Of a stretch of DNA of 64,000 bases, positions 31,847-44,141 are shown one piece after another. Source of the DNA: Acanthosoma haemorrhoidale (taxonomy: Eukaryota; Arthropoda; Insecta; Hemiptera; Acanthosomatidae); NCBI GenBank assembly GCA_930367205.1, contig OV884009.1:99035189-99099188 (forward strand), given 5' to 3'. Numbering within the stretch: the stretch's first letter is position 1; each line of letters opens with the position of its first letter. A program made the translations under genes and the position numbers. The notes beneath the pieces are model-generated. The model was not told where the DNA came from and did not search any database. It saw only the letters and a list, made by a program, of their open reading frames with translations.

Positions 31847-33566
31847 TATATTTTAGATATTTACAATTTCTCGATATTAAACATAAACTGTTTTCGTTCA
31901 TGATTACGGTATATGCATTTATAAATAGTACGTACAATACAGTTTAAAAATCAATAAGTCATATCTCAGGCATATTTAAAATAAATGATGATCCGTACGA
32001 CAAAAACACCATTACGTGGCCACCTCTGATGATTGAAGCTACTTGAATGCTCACATCTACTACATAAACATGTAAATGTAAAATAATTACTGCATGGATT
32101 GTAAAATTGTACATACGTGTGTCGGGGCTGCGTGAGGAGGCAACAGAGCAGTGAGGACGTGCAACAGGTGAGCCAGCGACTGAAGCAGCCAGTGCCCCAC
32201 TGCGGCCCTCCCCTCCAGACACCTTGTTCACAGGTCCTCTCCTGGAGCAGAGCCTCTACTTAAGGGCAGTCGTCACCTGCCACATAATAATAATAATATA
32301 TTTATTATCATGGGACTATGTGTCTTATGAACAAACATTTATTTTACGTAAGCTGGCTTCTTTGACATTATTAATTATTAGTTCCTGTTAATATTTACAA
32401 TGTCCGGAAAATTAAAACATAAATGAAAAAAAATGAAATAACAGAAGAAATAATAAATACGTAAATCCAAAAAGGACACCAATTTATAAAAAAAATGAAA
32501 TACAATATGAAGAAAATAATACAATGACCCGGTTAGAAAAATAAAATATTTACACAAATGCTTACACACGCTTAGTCCTACATGTATATGCACACCAAGG
32601 TAACATAATACGAATAGATGAGCTGGGCATAGCAATAGAGGCTGGGTCATAGCCCGGCCCATGATTGGCCGAAATAAACTGTCATAGGATTGGCCGAAAT
32701 AAAATGCTCTCTCATTCACCGTAGGCAGAAATGGCCTGCCCATATAAGGCAGAAATTCTAAACTCTCTCTCTTTTTCCCTCTTCCTATCCTTCCCCTCCA
32801 TTTAATTTAAGGGATTAAGAAAAAAAAAAATAATTCTTGAAGTAAATTACCTCTGCACCTTTTTGGCGTAAATGGAAGTCTGCTTAATATTAGGATATTA
32901 ATGGAAGCAATTATCATTTTATCAAATCACTTAGTCAAAGTAACTTAGAGCAAGCGCAACTTAATGGTGGCAGATTCTAGTCAACATGCAGGCAACTAAC
33001 ATACTTAAACAGAATAGTGGGGGACGTGACAGTGTAGCCACCAATCCCTACTATATAATACAATAATACAAATTGAAGCAATTACAACTTTTCTCGTTAT
33101 ATTTATGAGTTTTATACCTACCGTGCTCATTCGCATTTATAATTTACACAGGTTGTGTCTCAGTATTGTTTGTGCCGCATATGAAGAATTCTTTGATATG
33201 AACATATCAGGGAGAAACGTTGAGTAACCAGTCCTTTCCTCCAATTACCTAATTCCGAATTATCCTTATAATGCTTTCATTTAATATTACAATATGCATC
33301 ACTTGTATCACTCTGAATTGATAAATGTTTCATTTTTTTTATTTAGCCTTTCGGCGCTAACATCCTATTACAAACGCTAATTCTTGCTTACTTTTTTCGT
33401 CATGGATACAATATATGTTTTATAGTTGAATATTAATTGTGGCGTCGTCTTAGAGGTTCATAGAATAGATGATAGGTTATCTCACTTTTTGGGCTTTGGA
33501 TTAAGATATGTTTTGATTTTGTTATGTTTGAACGTACCTGCGCGGTTTGCTTAGTGCTTTGAATTC
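31847..33566 (+). repeat. Arm A of a 1.7-kb long inverted repeat
   Basis: Matches 41370-43086 in reverse complement at roughly 95% by eye along its whole length. It holds a family-D-like LTR (32120-33031) plus about 270 and 535 bp of flanking sequence that are also duplicated. The right edge of the match coincides with the A-tail of a LINE-B fragment inserted here. Confidence 0.9.
32120..33031 (+). mobile_element. LTR-like sequence, family D related, in arm A (912 bp)
   Basis: Starts TGTCGGGG and ends CGTGACA. On the plus strand it holds two CGGCCAAT/ATTGGCCG boxes (~32660-32700), then GGCCTGCCCATATAA (~32735) and a CT-rich start region. The same order, with GGCCTGCCTATATAA, is found at 63890-63910. 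No internal coding region is attached. No clear target duplication. Confidence 0.55.
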
Positions 33567-33815
33567 TTTTTCTTTCTTTTTTTTTTTTAGATAAAATTAC
33601 AATCTGCCTTACTTTAGGCAATAAGTAACTGAGATAAATGTTCTCATTCATACCATATTTACAAATCATCATTCACTCGCACATTCGTACAATATTTACA
33701 AACAGCCCAGGGGCCCCCCAAGTCCACATGGTTGTCAGCTCCCTCGCGTCTGAAGGAGGAAGCGGAGTCTAGGGAAGTCCCCCACGCTCCTCCGTTAGCC
33801 GCGTCACCGGGTACG
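33567..33815 (-). mobile_element. LINE-B 3' end inserted in arm A, minus strand
   Basis: The minus strand covers the UTR from about the TCCGGTGACG region to GTAATTTTATCT followed by an A-rich tail (12 A, then AAAG units, 33567-33591). It is absent from arm B, so it was inserted after the duplication or defines its edge. Confidence 0.8.
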
Positions 33816-35730
33816 AGCCAGTTAGAAGTAATGAGAGGCCCGATTTAGTAAAATCCTTCTAATCATTCTCGACGTCTGCTGCTGCTCTTGCTGTTTTAGC
33901 CATTCATCGGTTAATCACAACATATTAAATTGTGAGAATTCATTAAGGTTGGATCCTTGGGAGCACTTTAAATTATTGGAGGAAAGGGATTTGCTTGGAC
34001 GGTGTGTCTTTCCCATGTGTCTTGGTATATGTATTTTTGACAATGGTTGTAACAAATATAGAGCCAAAAGACACCACGCACTTTTACATTTTCCCATCAC
34101 CACTTCCTCAGCGTCTCCTTAGGTGAGTGAATGAGCTTAGCCTCAATCAAATTGTAACACCACTGCATAGATTTTACCCTAGTAGTCCAGTGTGTTAATG
34201 GCTTGGTGCGCTTGCAAATTTCGTCCTGAGAATAGATTATGGCAAGGGATATTCTAGACTCCACTTCACAGGCTAGTTTCCGTACAGAACAGACCACACA
34301 AACATTAGCATGCATAAGATTTTCTGACAATTTCCACTGGACCATCGGCAACGCCTAGTGGGGCTGTTGTATTTTACCTGTATGCAATATCAGTGGCGAG
34401 GTTGTTGCACCTCACCACCCTATTTTTATTCTTCCCAGCGTAACGCTTAACTCCTCGAACATAACATGTTAATGCGTATCCCATATTTTTTTTCCCGTCC
34501 CAAATGGACAATAGGAACACTGGCGTGGTTGCTTCATCCCTTCTCATTGGCAAAATGGCCTCTATATCTGGCTGTAGTGCAGCGATCAGCATTCCCACTA
34601 TTATGCCAAAGTGGCTTCAAGCCAGTATTTTACGAATCTTCACTTGGTTTTTCTCTTTATTTGTGGACTCATAAATATCCATTGAAACTAATATTGCAAT
34701 AAAAAACTAAAACATAAGCTCAGTAATAACACCACTATTCTTATTACAATCATCTAATAACTATTGTTATTGTAATTTAAAAATTACAATGGATGTAAAC
34801 AAAATTAGACTTTCAAACGCGTCTGAAGTTGAAAATTCAAAATTACATATATGAATAAAACTGTACAGTTGACATATAGGAAGGAAGATTGGATGCAAAT
34901 TAGGAGATTAAATTGTTTTTTTATTAAATAACAGGGTATCAAAATGGGCTCGCGTTTTGGTCACAATCTACTTAAGTGGAAACGTAACGAGCTAAACGTA
35001 CTCAGGAGGAATTTTGGGTCCGAATACCACACAAGGAGCGGATTTTGTTTCACGATAAAAGTATCTCCCATTGCCATTAATATTAGAAGAGAGTGGCAAC
35101 CTATAGATAGCCAACCCCCTAATAATGATGTCTAGTGCCCAAATCTCTAGTCTACGGCACACTTCCACCTATCTATGAAGCCCTTCTTTTTAGAAGCCTA
35201 TTCACATTAATGGGGAAGGATTGTATACCAATAAACACGGGATTAGTAAGGAAACAATTTGAAGAATTTGATACGTCTATGGTAGATTTACTCATCAATC
35301 ATTGACAAATCAAAATGGAATGAAGTGTTTCCAACTACATCAAGTATTACTTTCTAGAATTTTGGAGCCGGTTAGTAGTCGTTGCATGCAGATCAATGAA
35401 TAGGAAGATACCACATAGCATAGCACAAGGGGATAAGCCGGTATATCATCATCTTGAGAATCAGTACTGATTGATTGTAGTAATCATGAATTGAGTAATC
35501 TCAGCGAGTGTGAGAGCCGGAAAAACGTGGTACCGTTTTAGCTGTCTATTCTAATTTACTGCTCGCTAATACTGTTTCCTACAGAATAGGCTTTAGACAA
35601 CGGTTTCTTCTCTTTCTCAAGCGTGAAGATCATGCAGCCAGTCTTTCCGGCGCTCACTGCGATGTACAACGTCTCCAGTTCATCACTCACTGATTTCGTT
35701 GCTAGCTGTTTCCGGCTGAATAATAGCTTT
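33816..35730. other. Unassigned stretch with coding-like minus-strand frames
   Basis: 34097-34351 and 34374-34598 on the minus strand are open for 84 and 74 codons at somewhat higher GC than the surroundings. The first contains ANVCVVCSVRKLACEVES, which has a CxxC pair, and the second ALTCYVRGVKRY. They could be parts of one decayed transposase-like or host gene, but I recognise no family. Nothing else is supported. Confidence 0.25.
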
Positions 35731-35830
35731 CTTCGCGTTTAAGGAGCTGTATTCTTATACCAGGGCTCCAACGATTTGAGGCTCGTAGACGTTGAAAGGC
35801 ACTGGTGACAACATGGCACCTTGAGGTAGG
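35731..35830. repeat. 100-bp repeat, copy 1
   Basis: Identical to 36525-36624, where the same 100 bases interrupt a LINE-B copy. Copy 1 is embedded in a moderately GC-rich region (35560-35930) of unknown nature and so looks like the source. Confidence 0.9.
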
Positions 35831-36305
35831 CCACAGGTGAGAAGCACAGCTTCGGCATGGCATCCGCAACAATCGGCTGTACAAGAAGCAGACCAAAGTT
35901 TTGAAGCGCTGTTCCGAGCTACAAGTTGAAATCTGGTTAATAATAAACGGCTATTTAGTCAACACCCTTCATTTTTGGCAGAAACAATATAAAAAAAACC
36001 TGAATAAATAGAAATATGAAAACTACAAATAATAAGAAATGAGGTTACCTTATAAAAACAATTCGCAGAAATGTAAAATTATATGGTATTTTACTAATCA
36101 TACTGAAGAAACTCTTAAGAGTGCTAATAACTTTTATTAGATTAGAAGTGGATGCAGAGCAATATATCGTCAGATATAAATCGATTGACAAACAAAATTG
36201 ATGGGATCTGATTATTATACATTTAAAGATGACTATTAAATTGAATAAAGTGCTTATACAAATTTAACTTGTGCAACTTTAAAGTTCTTAAAGTATTATT
36301 TAAAA
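35831..36305. other. Spacer
   Basis: Moderately GC-rich to about 35930, then AT-rich. No gene recognised. Confidence 0.4.
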
Positions 36306-39002
36306 CTTACCTTATGACTTATCAAACTGATCACCCAGATGGAAGAGCTCACGAAGGTACCACTGCCATTGTCCATAACTCCATTTTCCATCACATAATT
36401 CCTTTGGTAGCACATGACTTCCTTCAGTCCACTGCAGTGTCAATCAGCACCTTCACTTTCCCTCTCACTCTAGTATCAGTGTACTGCCATCCTAATAAAT
36501 CCATTTCCGATTCCCAATTCATCTCTTCGCGTTTAAGGAGCTGTATTCTTATACCAGGGCTCCAACGATTTGAGGCTCGTAGACGTTGAAAGGCACTGGT
36601 GACAACATGGCACCTTGAGGTAGGATTTTAATCTCCATCGGTCATCGTTTCCTTGTGGGTGGGGGCTCAAGATCCACAAATACGCGAGGAAGTGTTTTGC
36701 TGTCTGCATCCACACGGAAACATTGCTCCACTATCTCTCCTGACACAGCCAACTATTGCCAATCTAACCCCAACCGAAATCCTTATCTCCTTGACTTCTT
36801 CTTCTATAATAGTTTAGGAACACTATACCATTCACTTACGCGCCTCGACGACCTCTCCTCCAATCATAGCCCTTTGATTCTAACCATTTCTCTAAAACCA
36901 ATTCACAAACTGCCTTCTTCTTCATTTATTAGGGGCCCAGTTGATTGGGACCACTTTCGCCTGCTTCTTACAGATTCCGTAGACTTCAAAGTGTCTCTGA
37001 AAACATCCCAAGACCTAGACAATACAGTGCATTCTTTCACTACTCTGATCCAGAGGTCGGCTTGGGAGGCATCATCACTCCACCGTCATCCAAAAATTCA
37101 CAATCAAAATCGTTTACCTTGGCATCACAAAGACCTAAGTCAATCCAAACGCCGCTCCAGAACAGTGTGACAAAGATCCCTATATCCTGCTGATCGCCGC
37201 TCGTACAATCATTACTGTCGATTAGTAAAGCGGCTATTAGTATCCTGCCAATCCCATTCTTTTAATTCCCACCTCTCATCTCTGTGTACCAGGGATAACT
37301 TCCTATGGAATGTAACTAAAACATTCCTATAATAACATCCTAATTCACACCCACTCCGTCGCATTAATAGGTCCTGGGCGGCTTCATATGGGGATAGTTT
37401 GGAAGAATTCGCTCTCCACCTTTCCCGTACTTTCACACCTCACCATTCTCATCAAAACCATACTCGTGGCACAACTGTTGAAGATTCCCTCACTTCTGCC
37501 AAAAGCCGTTAACCCCTCTGAGGTCAAATACTTTCTGAAAAACTTACCTTACCACAAATTCTCCAACAATTTCCTCCTAAAGCCATAATCTTCCTAACCT
37601 ATATTTATAATTGGATTATCCGAGCGACGCACTCTCCTCTCCTCTGGAAACATTCCATTAATTCTCTCTCCATTAAACATTCCGGTAAACCACCCAATGA
37701 CACCTCATCTTACCGTCCAATTGGCCTACTCCCTATCCTCTATTAAATATTTGAAAAACTCCTATAAAACGTCTACTTCCAATTGTTGAATCCAAAAATC
37801 TTTTTCCTACTCACCAGTTTGGTTTCCGTCTACGGCATTCCAGTACTCAACAAGCCAATCGCGTTGTTGATCACATATCCTCACCTCTTGAAACCAAGCA
37901 GTATTGCACTGCTGCCTTTCTGGACATAGCTGGAGCTTTAGACAGGGTTTGGCACGCAGGTTTATTCTAACTACTATCCCATAAAAGCAGGATTTCCACA
38001 GGGTTGTGTCCTTGGTCCCATCCTTTATAATCTATATACCGCTAAAGTCCGCTCTACCCCTAATACCTTGGCCACATTTGCAGATGACACTGCAGTCCAG
38101 ACCCCGATACAGCACTCCATAACCTTTAAAAATATCTTGATGAAATCGATCTCTACTATCCCATAAAGCAGGGTTCCACAGAACAGTTTCTTGGGCCCCA
38201 TCCTCTATAACCTACCTTCCGCTGATGTCCCCTATACCTTCTTGGCCACCCTTGCAGATGACACTACAGTCCTGTCATCGCACCCAGGCCCCGATATAGC
38301 ATCCCATGACCTTCAAAATCACCTTGATGAGGTCGAGTATTGGTGCAACCAATGGTGAATCAAAGTCAATGAAGCAAAATGTTCCTATGTTACCTTTACC
38401 CTCTGTCGAAAGTCCTGTCCACTAGTTTTTTTTAAATTCCATTCCTCTTCCTGTATCAGAAACAGTAAGGTATTAAGGTTTTCATCACCTTGCCAAAAGG
38501 CTGACATGCAAAACACGATATGAGGCTAAAAAGACCAGAACTAAACAAACGCTTTAGACAACTGTATAGACTACTTCAAAGAACAACTCATCTTTCAATA
38601 GAGAATTAATTACTTATCTACAAAGTTATACTTAACCCAATCTGGACATACGGAACAGAACTATGGGGGACAGCAAAAAAGTCGAACATCAAGCGTATCC
38701 AATCCTTTCAATCAAACGTCCTGAGAACAATAGTAAATGCCCGTTATTACGTCAGCAACAAAACCCTTCATAACGATCTTAATATACCCTACATTCTTGA
38801 ACTCATCCCTTCCAAATTCATGAAATTCCATAGTAAAGTATCCAACCACCTTGATTCCCTACATAGCACAGTCATTACACTGCACCACTCATCCCAATAA
38901 TCCTCCTCAGAGACGAAAATGGCCGCGGCCTCGTGACCTGCTATAAATGCGTAAAATAAAACTTATCTAACTCATCATAAAGTAATTAAAAGACAGTTTC
39001 AA
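36306..39002 (+). mobile_element. LINE-B copy, plus strand, heavily mutated
   Basis: It starts inside the endonuclease (YQTDHPDGRAHEGTTAIVHN) and runs through RT to the short-type 3' UTR ending GTTTCAAC at about 39002. Many frame breaks. The endonuclease motif reads SSNHSP in place of SSDHSP. A foreign 100-bp block sits at 36525-36624. The RT core with the FADDTAV block is present twice (about 37965-38150 and 38150-38300) through a tandem duplication. About 200 bp of RT is missing before 37965. Not functional. Confidence 0.9.
36525..36624. repeat. 100-bp repeat, copy 2, inside LINE-B
   Basis: Identical by eye to 35731-35830, same orientation, about 800 bp away. LINE-B sequence is continuous on both sides (CCAATTCATCTC before, CTCCATCGG after), so this is an insertion with no A-tail or inverted ends. 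Confidence 0.9.
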
Positions 39003-39014
39003 CAGGGTGGGTGG

Positions 39015-39410
39015 ATACCCTAATCCCGTAGCACAGTCATAATCCTCATTGGAAACCAAAATGGCAATGGCCTCGTGACCTGCTATAAATAAGTGACAGT
39101 GGGAGTCCTGTCAATGGGCCAGTTTCCCCAATCATGTCTTGAGCGTATGTGGCTCTCGCGTTATCCACCTCCACTGGCTCGTATCCGGTGAGGCGGCTGA
39201 CGGAGGACCGTGAGGGACTTCCCAAGACTCCACTTAGGGCGAGGGAGGTAACAACCATGTGGGTTTGGGATGTCTCTGAGCTGTTTGTAAATACTGTATG
39301 AATGAATGAGTGAATGAATGTTGTAAATATGGTATGAATAAGAACATTTATCACAACTACTTATTGCCCAATAAGGCAGGTTGTAATTTTAACACTATAA
39401 AGAAGTTTCT
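39015..39410 (+). mobile_element. Second LINE-B 3' fragment, directly downstream
   Basis: Matches the long-type 3' UTR of the copy ending at 46465, from ACCCTAATCCCGTA through the GCTCGTATCCGGTGA block to ATAAAG. It follows the previous LINE-B 3' end by about a dozen bases, so one copy inserted at or near the tail of another. Confidence 0.8.
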
Positions 39411-39727
39411 ATAACTATAAAACTTACCTTATAATATAATAATAATAATAAGTTAATTTAATTTTATATACTTTGGATATTTTTTTAAATATGTTTATTC
39501 AATAAGAAATGAGAAATCAATCCCTTCTTCAGTTAATTGTGATGGTATTGAAAAAATGTATGTTTATTATTTTACGTCATGCAAAGTACAGTATTAAACA
39601 TTACTCAGGTCGAAGTTTTATGAGTCCGTTTCTAGTAATTTTGACAATAGGTCCAAATTTAAAGGCACAAAACTTAGGAAAAGCTTAATAGCTAAATTAC
39701 CTACTCCTGTGTAAAGAAACTCCCCAT
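39411..39727. other. AT-rich spacer
   Basis: Nothing recognised. Confidence 0.4.
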
Positions 39728-40021
39728 CTATGGAAATAAATCTTCCAGTAGAATTTTAATGTAGCTGTAATGATTAGTATACTGTGTTTTAGAAACCCAA
39801 AATAAATTGGTATGACTCAGTAATTTAAATGCATTATTGGTTGAAATTAAGGATGATAGAAATATGCTCAGGGATATTTGAAGGGTAGCTTGGTGGCGGG
39901 CGGTCGGTAATATTGGGTCATTCGCTCCTGTTGATATGTCATCATTAAACGAAGAGAAAATTAGGTCGGTCCTTTTGCCATGACAGTTAGAAACCGTATT
40001 AATATGATAAAGATCTAACAT
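39728..40021 (-). pseudogene. LINE endonuclease fragment, minus strand
   Basis: The minus-strand frame reads NCHGKRTDLIFSSFND and later GANDPILPTARHQATLQI. This matches the end of the LINE endonuclease, where a 'GR-LDLIFSN' block and an 'HPAL-I' catalytic block follow each other. The family is different from LINE-A and LINE-B. The copy is isolated. Confidence 0.6.
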
Positions 40022-41369
40022 GTTGTGTCAATGAGTAGTAGTGTTCTATGGAAGGTAACATTTGAATCAGTATGTGGGTTAGAAGTGTCATCACCTGGTT
40101 AACTCGAGTCTTCATTGTATAGAGTCTATCAAGAATCTCTTTTGAAGTGTGGGATTTCCAATATCTTTGAACGCTAGCTAATCTACTATATACAATAGCA
40201 AATACATAAATAATTTAAAAATGTTTACCCCTGTCTGAGTCTCTGTTTTGGTGGTTATGAGTCTCCTGTGACTAGTGATCTGGACTTTTAAATGAAGGTT
40301 CCATTTATAACCTGACACCTTAAAAAATACTCCCAACTCCATATAACACTATTTTCCTTAAATTATTAATTAAAAACATATATTTATTTGTCATATTGAG
40401 AAGGTTATTAAACTATCTATAGTTTGATGGGAGAATTATTACCAAAAGTCATTAAAACTGTCATTAGTTACCGGTTTGACGTAGTCACGTGGTTTTTTGC
40501 ATGGTAGCTTCATTTGATATCTCGACGTTGCTTATTACTTAAAAACTAAATATTTTTCCATCGTAATAAGTAGGGTATCGATTTAAATAAAGAGCTCAAT
40601 ATCTGATTCATTGCCAAGCCCGACCGGTGAGGTTCCACTTAAAGCAATCACCTTTTGTTACGCGGTATGTTCTACAACAGTGGTCGTAAAAATTATTTAA
40701 TCAAGTTTCCTTTCACATATTTAATATTATTCTTTCTAATTAGTATTTCAGCAGCAAAAAAATATTTAGTTCTAAATTCCATAACAATAAATTAAGTGAA
40801 AAATAAAATATTTAACCACGGTTACCACCTTCAATTAAAGCTGTGAAAAACGGTTGCTTTTCTTAAATATTTATGATATAAAAGAGTATGAAAAATATGA
40901 AAGCCTACGAGGTTTGATAAAAAAGTAAGTAACCAACGAGAATTTTGTTTATCTTAAAATTTTTTATTTATTCATCGATAGCCAATTTATCCCATGATGA
41001 ATCAAATGACGGACAATAGACATTGGTAACAGATCACTCGAACTTATCTCGAATGTAGTTGGTTAATTTTGACTAAATAAAATGACGTCTTCTTGAGCAC
41101 TGGTTCCCCTGCCTTGTAGGAAGTTCTCTAATGAGACACAGTGAACTGAATCAACCTAGTGGTTTATGGCATACCACGTAATAGGTCAATCTTAAGAACT
41201 ACGCATAAAAATATTGAATCGGGTTAAATCTTAAAACCATTTCTTCTGTCTGGCTATCGCACTAGGAATTTTAAACCATATAAGCCCCTACTGAATTGTT
41301 AACATTATATAATTCAGCTTGCAAAGATGTAGATTCCACTACTGATTTATTCGGAACAGCTAAGGTCAT
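40022..41369. other. Intergenic stretch with a mariner-like end near 40910
   Basis: At 40908-40940 the sequence CTACGAGGTTTGATAAAAAA resembles the terminal repeat of Tc1/mariner elements. No second end or transposase was found, so this is at most a remnant. The rest is AT-rich and unassigned. Confidence 0.3.
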
Positions 41370-43086
41370 AATTCATAGCACTAAGCAAACCGCGCAGGTA
41401 CGTTCAAACATAACAAAATCAAAACATTTCTTAATCCGAAGTCCAAAAAAAGAGCAAACCTATCATCTATTCTAAGAACCTCTAAGATGACGCAACAATT
41501 AATATTCAAATACACAACATATATTGAATCCATGACGAAAAAAGTAAGCAAGAATTAGCGTTTCTGTTAGCAAGTGTTAGCGCCGTAAGGCAGCTAAATA
41601 AAAAAAATGAAACATTTATCAATTCAGAGTGATACAAGTGATGCATATTGTAATATTAAATGAAAGCATTATAAGGATAATTCGGAATTAGGTAATTGGA
41701 GGAAAGGACTGGTTACTCAACGTTTCTCCCTGATATGTTCATATCAAAGAATTCTTCATATGCGGAACAAACAATACTGAGACACAACCTGTGTCAATTA
41801 TAAGTGCGAATGAGCACGGTAGGTATAAAACTCATAAATATAACGAGAAAAGGTGTAATTGCTTCAATTGTATTATTATAGTATATAGTAGGGATTGGTG
41901 GCTACACTGTCACGTCCCCCACTATTCTGTTCAAGTATGTTAGTTGCCTGCATGTTAAGTAGAATCTGCCACCATTAAGTTGCGCTTGCTGTAAGTTACT
42001 TTGACTAAGTGATTTGATAAAATGATAATTGCTTCCATTAATATCCTAATATTAAGCAGACGTCCATTTACGCCAAAAAGGTGCAGAGGTAATTTACTTC
42101 AAGAATTCTTTTTTTTTTTTTCTTAATCCCTTAAATTAAATGGAGGGGAAGAATAAGAAGAGGGAGAGAGAGAGCTTAGAATTTCTGCCTTATATAGGCA
42201 GGCCATTTCTGCCTACGGTGAATGAGAAAGCATTTTATTTCGGCCAATCCTATGACAGTTTATTTCGGCCAATCAGGGGCCGGGCTATGACCCAGCCTCT
42301 ATTGAGCTCATCTATTCGTATTATGTTACCTTGGTGTACATATATATGTAGGACTAAGCGTGTGTAAGCATTTGTGTAAATATTTTATTTTTCTAACCGG
42401 GTCATTGTATTATTTTCTTCATGTTGTATTTAATTTTTTTTATAAATTGGTGTCCTTTGTGGATTTACGTATTTATTATTTCTTCTGTTATTTCATTTTT
42501 TTTCATTTATGTTTTAATTTTCCGGACATTGTAAATATTAACAGGAACTAATAATTAATAATGTCAAAGAAGCCAGCTTACGTAAAATAAATGTTTGTTC
42601 ATAAGACACATAGTCCCATGATAATAAATATATTATTATTATTATTATGTGGCAGGTGACGACTGCCCTTAAGTAGAGGCTCTGCTCCAGGAGAGGACCT
42701 GTGAACAAGGTGTCTGGAGGGGAGGGCCGCAGTGGGGCACTGGCTGCTTCAGTCGCTGGCTCACCTGTTGCACGTCCTCACTGCTCTGTTGCCTCCTCAC
42801 GCAGCCCCGACACACGTATGTACAATTTTACAATCCATGCAGTAATTATTTTACATTTACATGTTTATGTAGTAGATGTGAGCATTCAAGTAGCTTCAAT
42901 CATCAGAGGTGGCCACGTAATGGTGTTTTTGTCGTACGGATCATCATTTATTTTAAATATGCCTGAGATATGACTTATTGATTTTTAAACTGTATTGTAC
43001 GTACTATTTATAAATGCATATACCGTAATCATGAACGAAAACAGTTTATGTTTAATATCGAGAAATTGTAAATATCTAAAATATAT
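41370..43086 (-). repeat. Arm B of the 1.7-kb long inverted repeat
   Basis: Reverse complement of 31847-33566. A 90-codon frame (42701-42973) is identical in both arms but has no known domain and lies across an LTR end, so it is likely not a gene. The spacer between the arms is about 7.8 kb and consists mainly of LINE-B copies. Confidence 0.9.
41908..42812 (-). mobile_element. LTR-like sequence, family D related, in arm B (905 bp)
   Basis: Counterpart of 32120-33031, here on the minus strand. Minus-strand order: CCAAT-type boxes, GGCCTGCCTATATAA (about 42184-42200), CT-rich run. Ends TGTCACG and CCCCGACA on the plus strand. Confidence 0.55.
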
Positions 43087-44141
43087 AATAAAAAAAACTT
43101 ACTTATGAATGCGAGGCCGAAAATACTACTACCTTACACGTCCAAATAAACATACCAAATTATGTTTATTGATCATGCTTCCTTGAGCTTATGCTTATAG
43201 TCCTAATCTGCTTGATGTGCTGAATCCTCTCCACCGTTCACTTTGAGATGTTTAATGTGAAGCGATAATCCCTTGTTCAGGTGTTTCTTCTTATTTCGTC
43301 ACACTTCATAAGAAGACCCAAAGAATAAAAAAATAATAATAACACATCTAACTGATCCTCCCCGTGAACCTCCACTTCTTCCGGTACCCTCCTCCCTCCT
43401 CTTCTCTGTCCTACCGACCATTCCTCACTTCTCACTTCCTCACGCGATGTTTTCATGTTTCTTTTTCCACCTTTCGATAATCCAATACAATTTAATGGAT
43501 TGTATTAATCAGTTATCCTATTCCAATATCCACTTTTTGTTTAACAAACTAATAATTTACTTCTTACAATTTAATATATACAGTTTCTTATAATTTAACA
43601 AAATATACACATAATCTTATCATAGTCCTTTTAATCAAACTACGTAAATCAGATTTTAATGACTGAATTTGATGATGACTATTTCTGAAAAACTGAAATT
43701 GAGCTTGTCTGTGTCTTCCCTTTTGTTACCACCTATTTAAAATAAAATCTTCACCCCCAAAATTTCATATGCATTGCTTAATTTTTTTCCATCTTCCTTC
43801 TCTTTTTTCTATATTTTAAATTCTACTGAAAAAACCCCGTAAAACTATAAATGATTGAAATTTATTTTCAAAGATCGTCAACAACTAATAAACCAATACC
43901 ATATTGTAAAGTTTTATGATTACTTTTATTATTTATTGGTGCTAATGTTCAATGGCTTCAAAAAATTTTAGATATGAGAACGTATTTTTTTTTTTTTTTT
44001 TTTTCCATAGCCCCTTTAAATTGACAGATAATTATAGATCCTCAGGTGAATCTTTATACAAATTATTTTAGTATTTCCTGTAGCATCGCTACATTATATA
44101 CAGGTTTTGTTGTTTTTTAAAAATTATATAATGAATGATTA
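43087..44141. other. Unassigned stretch
   Basis: A pyrimidine-rich block at 43355-43450 and a T run of about 20 at 43986-44005. No gene recognised. Confidence 0.4.

Noticed and set aside
34097..34598. Zinc-finger or transposase gene
   Set aside because: One CxxC pair is not enough, and no family could be recognised on either strand.
35702..35896. 64-codon minus-strand frame around the 100-bp repeat
   Set aside because: No recognisable domain. The duplicated part also sits in a different frame context at 36533-36715, so protein conservation is not the reason for the identity.
40908..40940. Complete mariner element
   Set aside because: Only one end resembles a mariner terminus; no second end and no transposase.
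42701..42973. 90-codon frame identical in both arms of the inverted repeat (also 31959-32231)
   Set aside because: Identity is explained by the duplication. The frame lies across an LTR edge and has no domain.
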